Shown piece after piece: positions 1-10,258 of a DNA stretch of 64,000 bases. The notes below the pieces were generated by a model that did no database searches, was not told the DNA's origin, and worked only from the letters and a program-made list of their open reading frames with translations. The position numbers and the translations under genes were made by a program. Origin of the DNA: Callipepla californica brunnescens (taxonomy: Eukaryota > Chordata > Aves > Galliformes > Odontophoridae); NCBI GenBank assembly GCA_023055505.1, contig JALIRH010000050.1, positions 2,170,001-2,234,000 of the forward strand, in the 5' to 3' direction. The first letter of the stretch is position 1; the number at the start of each line of letters is the position of its first letter.

Positions 1-857
1 CAGAAAATCAAATACATAATCCAAAATATCATCTAGTTGTCTTTTTTTTGTTGTTGTTTCGTTTTGTTTTTGTTTTTGTTTTGTTTTTAATGTGGAAGTA
101 CTTTCTTTATTGACATGATGGCTGAGTAGTATTGAATTTTGCATTCTTAAATGAGATAGGGAAGAACAGATGGGAGTTACCTGACTGCCTTGCGCAAATG
201 TCCAAGATGTTTAGTATGAAAGCAGTATTAAAGTACTGTCTCGATTTTGTTATTTTTTTCCTTTCTTGGTCAACAAATTTTAAACTGATAGGGAAAATAG
301 TGTTTCTTCAGTATTGGTATGTTTTTTTTTCATATTATTTTATCTAAAATAAAATATCCATATGTTTTAGGTCTTAAATTTCACCGCAGTTGACAGTTGT
401 CCTCATCACTTTCTGAGTTGTTCTGATTCTTGAAATAGAGGGACTATAATTGCATGTTTTTATTTAAATTAGAGAAGATTTATTTATTGGATTAACTGTA
501 CTGGGTCTCCCTCTACATGTTTCCCCACATTGTTTCACGTACATTTTACTTGCTTCCCTGACTGGATCTGCATACTGAGTTAAAGTAGTAATGGAAGTGT
601 TTGCAGTATTTCCAGTTAATTCGAAACAATAGAAATGGTTTGGGTCATTTATTTTCCTTTCTTTTCAAAATTAATCAACTTTAAAGATGCTCTACTACAA
701 ACCATCTTGTACACTTAACATTTTTTAATCTTTGAATTTCTTTATAGTAAAATTCTTTTGAGTAAGTAAATAAAAAATAAAAGAAGCAAACACTTAAGAA
801 ATGAAGAACAGTTTGTCTAAATTGATTTTGCCTTGTGGTCGTATTATGTGTGGCCAG
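1..857. other. AT-rich non-coding DNA; possible 3' UTR of the minus-strand exon
   Basis: No gene is visible. Positions 40-96 are a T-rich stretch with regular G interruptions. If the minus-strand exon at 858-1079 is real, this stretch would be its 3' UTR. AATAAA polyadenylation hexamers on the minus strand (TTTATT as written) lie at 648-653, 479-488 and 106-111, but such hexamers are common by chance in DNA this AT-rich. Confidence 0.4.
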
Positions 858-1079
858 TTAAAATCCATTTACATCAAAGTACGTGTATTCAGTACCCCTT
901 TTTTTTATACAGGTGCAGTATAATTCTGTAATGATGTCCTCAGTCTTTTGCACATACATTTTGAATAGATAAACTGCTGTTCCCAAATATTGTGGTATGT
1001 CTTCAGAATTTAAGCTTTCTTCGAATTCTGTATGTATTGCCTCTGTGTTTCCATTTTGCTTAAAATTAAACTCATCTTC
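858..1079 (-). CDS. Possible terminal coding exon, unknown protein
   Basis: Read on the minus strand, a good splice acceptor (a pyrimidine-rich tract, then AACAAG) is followed at 1079 in phase 0 by 73 sense codons and a TAA at 860-858. The peptide starts EDEFNFKQNG, is rich in Glu and Asp, and ends EYTYFDVNGF. By hand count G is the first base in 23 of 73 codons but the second base in only 8, a coding-like bias not expected of a random open frame. I see no signal peptide, no clear membrane segment and no domain I recognise. The open frame continues upstream of the acceptor to an ATG at 1163, but that part lies over the pyrimidine tract and is probably intron. It could be the last exon of an unrecognised minus-strand gene, part of a retrocopy, or chance: an open frame of about 100 codons is expected a few times per 64 kb at this base composition. 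Confidence 0.35.
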   Translation of the reverse strand, partial: EDEFNFKQNGNTEAIHTEFEESLNSEDIPQYLGTAVYLFKMYVQKTEDIITELYCTCIKKRGTEYTYFDVNGF

Positions 1080-1580
1080 CTTGTTAAAAAGCAGAGAGAA
1101 AAAACAGTTACCAACTGCTGTGATGGGAGACAGGAGAGGGATGAATATTTGCAAACCTGTCACATTTACTGGATGGCTCTTCTTAAAGTATAGGCAAACT
1201 TTTCCAATAGCAATTAGTTACAGAGCATATACCATTTACAGCCTTATTAAAAACAGCTAAATCATTTTTACTTCTGCAGAGGAGAACAAAGTTAAATTTA
1301 GAAACAGATCTTTCTCTTTTCTAGATAGAAACTTCTGTTTTGTTGGAGGAAACATTGGATATAACCATATTTTTTTTTTTTTTTCCAATGGAACCTAGAA
1401 GGGAAAAAAAAATATGATATTACTGGAGCCTAATCATTGTGTGCAACACAGATTAAAGATATTTTCAGCATCCTTGATGTATATTTGTTTTTGAATTACA
1501 CAATTTCAGTGTATTTGTTTGCATTTTCAGTCATATTGTGAGATGTATACAACTCAGGGATAATTAGGAATAAAGAAACA

Positions 1581-1613
1581 TTAAGTACCATTAAGTACCA
1601 TTAAGTACCATTA
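1581..1613. repeat. Decamer tandem repeat, three copies
   Basis: Three perfect head-to-tail copies of TTAAGTACCA followed by a partial fourth (TTA). It sits about 20 bp before the TTTC microsatellite. No function is implied. Confidence 0.9.
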
Positions 1614-1631
1614 TGTTCTCAATGGCTCCTG

Positions 1632-1642
1632 TTTCTTTCTTC

Positions 1643-1721
<79 letters not shown>

Positions 1722-1723
1722 TT
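1632..1723. repeat. (TTTC)n microsatellite
   Basis: A pure pyrimidine TTTC tetranucleotide tract, uninterrupted from about 1643 to 1723 (roughly 20 units), with one TTCC interruption near its start. Polypurine/polypyrimidine mirror repeats of this length can form triplex DNA and are usually length-polymorphic. Confidence 0.95.
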
Positions 1724-3958
1724 AGCTTGGAGGGTTAATTTTATGGCTTTAGAGCAATCATTATTTATCATCTCTTGGTTTACGGGAAAGAATTAGAGTT
1801 ATTAGCTATTAAATTATCCATGAAAATTTGACACTACACTAGACCAAACAAACCCTGGGGCTTGCTGATTTTCCCAGTTTGAAACATCTGTGACTTCTGC
1901 TAGAGAGAACTTAACATTGTCTAATTAGATTTCTAAGATTTATAACTCCCAAATACTCTATTATTAGAAACCTGAAAATTGGAGTAAAAGTTGAAACTTG
2001 CATTTACTGAAGATTATTTAAAACCTTTTTAACAGCATTGTGTTTTGCCAAACACTACTAGCATGTAATTGGAGAGGATTACCAGATAACTTATTATGGT
2101 CTATAACAACGAGCTCAGAAAAAAAAAAAAAAGTACTTCCTTCTACTTAGTTGCTGCTTTCCACTTCCATAATTAAAAATGCTTTATTGAAGATAATGCA
2201 GTAATTATATGTTCATTTGTAGATTCTTGTTGAAGTATAGTTTATATTTTCTCATTCAGTCTGCTTAAGCAAAAAATCAAGTTCGCTTATTTTCTTTTCT
2301 GTGATATTATCATTCACAGAGATTGAGTGACAATCAGAATATAAGAAGTTGTTTTGTATTGGCTCTGATCTTGTCTAGCACGTAGTGAATTTGCACTACT
2401 CTGTCTTTCTACGGAGTCAATTCAGCTTTTTAAAATAGTACTTAGCTATTGCATTGCATCTTCCATTTCTGGATCCTCACAAAATATTTAAGAAATTTTA
2501 ATCTGTTAACATAAAAATATAATGATGGCATAGTCACTATTACTATAATTTAAAAAGTTGTGAAATACTATTGTGTTTGCAAAGTACTCAGTAGTAAATA
2601 AGGTTCAGAGCTGGAATTGGTCCTCCACTCTTAACTTGTACTTCCTCCATTTGGATTACAGCAATCTTTAGTTACAGGATCCTTTTCTTATTAAGTACAC
2701 AGAATAAATAGTGTTTAGCTAATAAACGGCTTTTCAATATTTTGTCTTCCACTCATTGTTCATTGCATCGTCATATATATTATTTACTATAGTCTATTCA
2801 GTTCCTCCTCTTAAGGAGAAATGACTAATTTCCTCACAAGTGTTTTTCAGTGGTGCACATTTCTATATTATTTGGCTTTTTCCACAAACACCAATTAATC
2901 TTCATTACAGTCCTGTGGGCAAGGAGTGGAATTAGCTCCGGTTTGTAGAAAGGAAACTCATTTACTGGGAGGATAAGGTTACAAATCTTTGTAATATGGG
3001 TATACTTACTACGTAGTTTCTTTCTGTCCTCAGTATAACATAATGCTTTATTCATTGACAATTCCTATTAATTTCAGTCTCATTTGTGAGAAAGAAACAC
3101 TTCTGCTAATGAGAACACATCGCTGCAAATCAGGTAATCAGAAAAAAAAGACACTGCTGTATTAATTAGGAGAAATTTTCTTTCCTCAGTTACTGAAATC
3201 TCAGGAAGAAAAATGATTTTCCTAGGATGGTATTCAGCATTGATAAACAGAAAAACTTTCTGCAAGGAATTCTTGTATTTGTTACTAAATTTCTACTTCT
3301 ACATCAAGTCAAATGGTGAACAAATTCCTTCACTGTTGTACTTTGAGTCTGGGGGAGATGTCTTGAAGGAGCTGAAATGTTTAAGAAATACAATAGATGA
3401 TCTTGTAGTTAAGGAGTTCATCATAATCCATATGAGCAATAGTTAATTTTGTGCTTCCAACCAGAGCTCCAGTATGAGCACTTGGCTTTATGGTTTCCAT
3501 AATATTCACTCTACTGCTAACTTCTGTGGTTTTTTTTTGTTTTTTTGTTTTGTTTTGTTTTGTTTGTTTGTTTTTTTTAAATAAAAGAAAATCACAGGAA
3601 ATCTACTGCAGTTATCTTTTCCATATTGTTGTAAATCCTGACTTGTTGATCTGTGTAAAGATTTGGGAGTGGTCTGAAGACACAATGAGAGTGAACACTT
3701 TTCAGATGTTAAACTAAATATTCTTAATTGTGAACTTGATTTCTATAAAAGCTTATGACATAGATTGATTGTGTAAGGATTCTGGGGCCCTGAGAACCTT
3801 AACGTGTATGTGTTCACATAGAGAACCTTAGCAGAAAAGTTATTTGCTGAGTTTAAAGTACTTGTTTCAAATTGTTGGGGTATAGCTTTAACTTTTATTT
3901 TATTTTATTTTATGTTTTGCATAGGTACAAATTAATTTTTGTACCTAGATCTTCTTTA
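1724..3958. other. AT-rich sequence, no recognised gene or repeat
   Basis: Only short open frames are present on either strand and none has a family I recognise. A TG-interrupted poly-T run lies at 3532-3578, just before the CR1 cluster. A GTAAGTAT donor-like string on the minus strand near 3008-3015 has no convincing exon attached. Confidence 0.5.
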
Positions 3959-5295
3959 CAGGCCTGTCAGCCTGACCTCAGTGCCAGGGAAGGTTATAGA
4001 GTAGATCATCTTGATGAAGATCATATGGCATGTGCGGGGCGCAGTGGGGGGATCAGGCCCAGACAGCAGGGGCTCAAGAAAGACAGATCCTGCTTGGCCA
4101 ACCTGATTTCTTTCTGTGATTGAATGACCAGCCTGGTGGATGAGGGAAAGGCTGTTGACATAATCTATCTTGACTTCAGCAAAGCCTTCAACAGTGTCTC
4201 CCATTGTATCGTCCTGGAGAAGCTGGCAGCCTGTGGCTTGGACAGATACACTCTTCTAGGTAAAGAACTGGCTGCATGGCTTGGCCCGGATTGTGCTGGT
4301 GAATGGAGTTAAATCCAGCTGGCGACTTGTCACAAGTGGTGTTCCCAGGAGTCAGTACTGGGGCCTGTCCTCTTCAGTATCTTTATTGATGACCTGGATG
4401 AGGGTCATTGAGTGCACCCTCAGTAAGTTTGCAGATGACGCCAAGCTGGGAGGAAGTGCTGATCTGCCTAGGAAGGCCTTACATAGAGATCTGGACAGGC
4501 TGTACAGCTGGGCTGAGGCTAATGGTATGAAATTCAACAAGACCAAGTGCTGAGTCCTTGCACTTTGGCCACAACAACCCTAGGCCGTGCTACAGGCCTG
4601 GCACAGAGTGGCTGGAAGACTGTGCAGAGAAAGCAAACCTGGGGGTATTGGTCAATGCTTGGCTGAACATGAGCCAGCAGTGTGCCCAGGTGGCCAAAAA
4701 GGCAGAAGGCATACTGGCTTGTATCAGAAATAGTGTCGCCCGCAGGAGCAGGGAAGCCATCATCCCTCTGTACTTAGCCCTCCTGAGGTTGCACCTTGAG
4801 TGCTGTGTTCTGTTTTGGGCCTCTCACTACAAGAAAGACATTGAGGCCCTGGAGCATGTTCAGAGGACAACAAAGCTGATGAGGGGTCTGGAGCACAAGC
4901 CTTATAAGGAGCACCTGAGGGAGATGGACTTGTTTAGTCTAGAGAAGAGGAAGCTCAGAGGGGACCTTATCACTTTCTACAACCTGAAGGGAGGTTGTGG
5001 TGAGGTGGGAGTTGGCCTCTTCTCCCATGTAATTAGTAAAAGGACTAGAGGGAATGGCCTCAAGTTGAACCAGGGGAGGCTCAGATTGCATGATAACAAA
5101 TACTTCTTCTCTGAAAGAGTGGTCAGGCACTGGAATGGGCTTTCCAGAGAGGTGGTGAAGTCACCGTCCCTGGTGGTGTTTAAGAAACAGTTAGGTGTTG
5201 TACTGAGGGACATGGTTTAGTGGAAAATATTGGTGATGAATGGTTGGACTGGATGATCTTGGAGGTCTTTTCCAACCTTGGTGATTCTATGATTT
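3959..5295 (+). mobile_element. CR1 LINE, 5'-truncated (copy A)
   Basis: A plus-strand CR1 non-LTR retrotransposon fragment. It begins inside the reverse transcriptase region with a PVSLTSVPGK-like segment and runs to the 3' end, which closes with GATTCTATGATT, the CR1-type tail. CR1 copies are normally 5'-truncated because reverse transcription starts at the 3' end and aborts. I see no target-site duplication, as is usual for CR1. Most of the enzyme's palm and C-terminal region is recognisable, so this is the best-preserved copy in the window. Copy E at 37888-38040 belongs to a very similar subfamily. Confidence 0.95.
3961..5220 (+). pseudogene. CR1 ORF2 reverse transcriptase remnant
   Basis: Remnant of the CR1 polyprotein that nicks target DNA and copies its own RNA. 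Frame 4124-4312 carries RT motif A, YLDFSKAF, with the catalytic Asp at 4172-4174. Frame 4281-4553 carries motif C, FADD, at 4428-4439. Frame 4558-5220 is an open 220-codon C-terminal part ending in LRDMV. The SGVP motif-B region (about 4335-4410) is disturbed: the following segment (SVLGPVLF, then FIDDLDE) lies in another frame from its neighbours. At least three frameshifts are needed to read the region through, an in-frame stop lies in the N-terminal part near 4000, and the endonuclease domain is missing. It cannot make a working enzyme. Confidence 0.93.
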
Positions 5296-6002
5296 CTCTG
5301 GAAGAAATGTAGATAAAAATGTAGATTTTTTCAAAAAATCCTAGTTAAAAAAGAAATAAGAAGTTGCTCTGTAACTTTGACAGTACACTATACTGAGTCT
5401 GTCATGCTGATTCAGTGCTAGAGATGGTCTTAATCACACCTTGTTTTAAGATATAACCTCGTTACATTTAAAGAACTCTTTCACTAACAAAATACTTTTG
5501 CCCAAATATACTTCCCAAATAGATCACACACTGTTCAGACTTTGTGTTAACAAAAAATAAATCCCTTTCTTTGAGTTCAGTAGTGTACAGGGTAAATCTG
5601 AGGGTAAATCCAATGTAACAGTCACCTTCAAAGTTTGGGTCACATTTCCAGTGTATGAAATCTTTCCTGATCACGTTAGAGAATTCCTGAGAGTGCATAG
5701 CACTCAGACCTGTGTATTCAGTTCAGAATACATTTTCTAGGAGCTAGGTAGGAGTGTGCTGGTAGGAGGGAGCATACATGTCTGAGGTCTTTTGTCTCAG
5801 AATCTTCCGTTTTCTGGCAGCTTTCAGTTTGTGACCTATGCCAGTTCTGCTGCACTAGTATGCTCAGCTTGGGAAACAAGCAGGTAGAGTTGGAAGCCTC
5901 TGTATTCCTAAAAATAGGTTCCTAGAAAATCATCATGTAGTTGCTGTCAGAAATTTGGTAGGATGATTTCCACAACTGGAATGTGGCTATTGACAGCTAC
6001 AG
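5296..6002. other. Spacer between CR1 copies
   Basis: AT-rich sequence with no recognised repeat. The minus strand has an open frame at 5468-5698 (76 codons) with no known relatives that I can name. Frames of this length are expected by chance about 30 times in this window. Confidence 0.5.
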
Positions 6003-6756
6003 CTGTTTAAAAGGGTCAGATGAGGGAAGGATGGGGTGCTATTCAAAGAAAAATAGACAGGGTCGAGTAGTGGTCCTGTGTGAACCCCATGAGTTTCACA
6101 AATCCAACTGCAAGGTCTTGAACCTGAGTTACAGTAACTCCCATTATCATTACAAACTGAAGGTTGAAAGTATTGAGCCCTGCTGAAAAGAACCTGGGGG
6201 TACTGGTGGATGACAGCTGGACATGAGCCAGCATTGTGCTCTCAAAACCCAGAAAGCCTACCACATCCTGGGCTGCATCAACAGAAGCACAGCCAGCAGG
6301 ATGAGGGAGGCGATCCTGCCCCTCTGCTCTATGCTGTGAGACCTCACTACTGTGTCCATATAGGGATTCCTTAGTACAGGAGAGATGTGGACCTGTTGGA
6401 GCATGTCCAGAGGAGGGCTACATACACTGACTAAGAGATGGATGCTTCCCCTGCAAGAAGGGGAAGAGCTGAAGAGGGCTGAAGCTGTTCAGTCTGGAGA
6501 AGGGAAGGCTCTGGGGAGACCTGAGAGTGGCCTTTCAGTACCTGAAGGGGGACAGACACTTCTGTTGTGACAGAACAAGGGGAAATTATTTCAAACTAAG
6601 ACAGAAGATTTAGATTGAATATATGAAAAAAATACTTTTATGATAGGGTGGTGATGCACTGGAACAAGTTATCGAGAGAGGTGATGGATACACCCTCCCT
6701 GGAGACATCCAAGGTGAGGCTGGAGGGGCTAATTGAGCTGTATGTGTCCCTGTTCA
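6003..6756 (+). mobile_element. CR1 LINE fragment (copy B), worn
   Basis: Plus-strand CR1 of a different subfamily from copy A. Recognisable parts are the segment reading AEKNLGVLVDDSWT (about 6180-6222), the region coding for the C-terminal end of ORF2 (GCINRS at about 6270, then a [16 protein letters not shown] stretch near 6510-6550) and the segment reading VVMHWNKLSREV at about 6645-6680. Every frame is broken by stops and small indels. The 3' end stops near 6756 without the CR1 tail, so it is truncated or decayed. The higher divergence suggests it is older than copy A. Confidence 0.88.
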
Positions 6757-9700
6757 GTGCAAGGAGTTTGATACAAACAGACATAATATCAAAAGAGAAT
6801 ACTGAATTTTTAAAGTTGACTTTATTATTATGTTTTAAGAAAGTAATTCAGCAAGAACATAACTTTCATTTGTTAATCAAAAACTGTTGTTGAACAGCTA
6901 TTGCATTGTGCATTACAGCAAAATAATCGAGACTTTATTTAAAATTAATTATTGTAACTCATTGTCCTTGATCCCCGCATCCTTTGAGGACCTGTTAGTT
7001 AAGATGTTTTTTTATTTTTTAATTGCAAATCAAATTTATTTTTAAGAATAACTAATGCTCTGTTTGATTGGAACTGCTAAATTATTAGCATCTTGATGCT
7101 GCCACCTTCAGGCACATAGACGGGCAACAGGAAACAAAAACAGGCCCTTGGTTCTAATGAAAGCTGAACTTTGCTATGAGTAGTGGGGGGATAAAAGATG
7201 CATACTATTCATTGCTAAATGAAAGCTGCTTCAGCAAGGTCTGTAGCCACCTAGCTTAAGTCTTTATAGAAAGTACTGAAGAATCATGTAGTGACAAAGA
7301 AGATATTAGACCAAAAATTGATACTATCAGACCGAAAGTTAATATATCAAGTATCATGTTTCTGGCAGTAATCAGTATCATTTGCCTAAGGAAGAGGGAA
7401 AACCCTAAATTATGCTGCCCTAGAAAACTGCCATATATTTGTGACTCATGAATCAGGAACCAGAATGCATACCATGAATCTTTTTATTGTTGTTCACTTG
7501 CTTTTTTCACATAGATTTGTCTACTTGATTTCAAGATCATGTAAACTTACTGCCTTTATATATCCAGCTGCTTGTTCTTTACTAATTTCTGTAATCTGCA
7601 TTGTCCTTGCTGCTCATTTCTTTCCTTCTGCTGAACTGGAGATGGGAGAACAAAACTTAAAGAGCACTTATGTTAATTTATATGAAGATGCAATGTTTTG
7701 TGTTTCCTTCTTTATTTATTTTGTTATAGTTCCTGACATTTTATTTCTTCTTACTCACTACTGAGAAATGTACAAAAACAATCTATAAAAGTCTCAAGAT
7801 CTCATTCTGGAGTAATAACAGTCACTTGATAGCCATGTTGACTTTTTCATCCTTATGTTGCATTGCAATTATATGGATTTAATTGAATATGTCATTTTAC
7901 TGTTTCAATTATTGAGTGTTTTAAGTCACTTAACAGATGTCTCCTGCATGACTTAAAATAATCACAAGCTTGTCCTCTCTCTAGTAACTTCCTTGGTCAT
8001 TATGATCTGAGTGTCTTGAACAGCATATGAACATCCTGACTCTTGTGCAATTCCATTAGTAATCTTCTTCTTTGTGATAACCATAATCTCTATTGCCAAA
8101 CTTTCGTTGAATTACTAGTCTATATAATGGACTTCTTCTGTGTGATAACGGCCTGATTTCTTTAACAGTCTGTGGTTAATGAACCTCATCATACGTTGTA
8201 TGGAAAACAGATTAGCTGAGTCTTATGGCCATGTGCTTGTTCCCTCAAGACATTCCAGTGGATCTGCAAGGCATGACATGTTTCAACATCCATCTCTTCT
8301 CCACACCATTTATCTGGGTACACACTAATCCTATAAAGAAATTTGTACTGGCTTGTTTGGTGCAGATGTTAATGTGATGGTCTGCAGTTCCTTACATCTT
8401 ACTTGAAGCTCTTTAAAAAATCATCACCAAATTAATTATATATGACGTCTCATGTGTTAAATGAGAATTAACACACAATAATTAACATCTTTCTGCCTTC
8501 TGTTCCTTTAAAAATATTAGACAAATACTTTTCAATGCTAATGATTTTTTACTTCTGCATAATTCCATGACCTCTTCTATTGGCACATCATTTCATTTTT
8601 CTACTTTCTTTTGCAAGTCCTCTATAAAAAAAGAGCAGCTCCTCAGGCTGCTGGTGACCACAGATACAAAACATTCATTTCACTGTTTGTGCTTTTTTCG
8701 TACTTCAGCACTTTGTAAAACTTACAGTCACTGCAGTGAGTTTCCTGCTTCTGATGTGTTTTGAAAAGCTTTTATTAGCAGATGTTATTTTTTTTGTACT
8801 TTCACCCCAAACTTTTTAATGACCTATTTTATTTGCATTTCTTCACTTGTGCCTGAGCTTACAATCATCCACAGCTTCAAATTCTCTTATTTCTGATCGT
8901 TATTTTTCTCCTCTCTCTTTAACCATACTGATTTCTTTTTGGATCTTTCTGTGTGACTCTATATCTTTTCTTGAGAATTTTATTCCTAGACATTTTCTAC
9001 AACAGTTTTAAAGATTTAACATTTGACTGGCCCTTTTTTTTCCTTAGTAATTTCTCAACTTTCATTATAGTACTTCTTTGGGAAATGAAGTATAAAAATA
9101 ATAGGAATTATTATTATTATTATTATTATTGTGCTTCTTTCTGCTCCTGCAAGAATATTTGTGCACTGTGATTACTGATAAAGAGCATCTGGTCAATAAC
9201 AGCATACTATTCTGTCTTCCCTGTATAATGTGTACCCTAGAATTAATGTACCATTGATTGTCATCTTTCCCTCCAGCTTCTGATCTGATTATTATGTCAA
9301 TAGTGTTATTTAAGAATAGGTATTCTCATTCCATTATTTTATATCTCACACTTCATGATTATCATTGCTTTACTGTCCCGTTTCGCTATCAGTGTATTCT
9401 GACAATTCTCTGTTATTTTTAGCTTGAGTATTTCCAATTGTCCTGTCCTTCACTTGAAGATGCACTTTGTCTCTTTGGCTGTCGAGCACATTATGAGCAC
9501 GGCAAACTTCTAACATCATAGTTGTGTTGAATGTTATTTCTTCATCTTTAGCTTTAAAATCTTGTATGAAACTCTTGATGAAAAATTCATCATCTTGGAT
9601 TTAATACTAATATAAAGGTTACAGAAAGAAATAGGAAAACAACTATTTTGACCCTACTCTTAAGTCTTTTTATCTTCTAGGAATGCTTGCCAAAATACTA

Positions 9701-10258
9701 AACATCATGAGGTGAAGTTAAGAAGAGAATATAGAAAGGAATATAGAATTTATTCCTCAGTACTTAGCCCCCTTCTACTAGTTAGAATTCCTTTGTATAT
9801 TGTCTGGCCTACAGCTCGTGCTCCAGAGACATTTCCAAAATCTATCATTGAAATAAGTTGTTGACATGGAAACACCTTGTAATAACATCCTCTCTATCTA
9901 TCATCTTATACGCTAGGCACTTCTAGCCTTTATTTTATGAAATTCCTTGTTTGGATCATCTGTACCACTGAAGCTTTTATTTCACTTCAAGTTTGTTCTT
10001 AGCTTTTTCTTTTCTTAGATATCAGGGTCACTTGTTTCATGTTTATGTCATACCATTTAGATTTAGGTAAATCCTCATGGCAGAATTTCATCTAGGCAAA
10101 ACATTTATAGCAAACACAACTCAGAAAGATAGAGGCCTCAGTCTGGATCATGCACTTCTAAATTTGTTCCATGTCTCTTAATGTTTAAGAAATGCAATCA
10201 ATAAAAACACTGACATACTGGAGTTCAGCATCTTATATGGAAGAAACAAGGCAATAAA
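6757..10258. other. AT-rich sequence without recognised gene
   Basis: No gene or known repeat is seen. The stretch from about 7800 to 10200 is poorer in purines on the plus strand. I read its minus strand for a retrocopy and found only isolated open stretches, for example 75 codons at about 9372-9600 that start directly after a stop. Minor structures are an (ATT)8 run at 9107-9130 and a hairpin at 8453-8475 with arms TGTGTTAA and TTAACACA. Confidence 0.45.

Noticed and set aside
2834..3265. Possible minus-strand exons with a GTAAGTAT donor
   Set aside because: Every frame from the plausible acceptors to the donor meets a stop, and G-first bias is low.
5468..5698. 76-codon minus-strand open frame between two CR1 copies
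   Set aside because: Weak upstream pyrimidine tract and no recognised domain; many frames of this length are expected at random.
7441..7764. 107-codon plus-strand open frame rich in Phe, Leu and Ile
   Set aside because: The hydrophobic composition simply reflects T-rich codons. No family is recognised and there is no splice or promoter context.
9372..9600. Minus-strand open stretch of about 75 codons that looked like a protein fragment
   Set aside because: It starts right after a stop without a convincing acceptor, and neighbouring sequence on the same strand gives no continuation. Length is within chance expectation.
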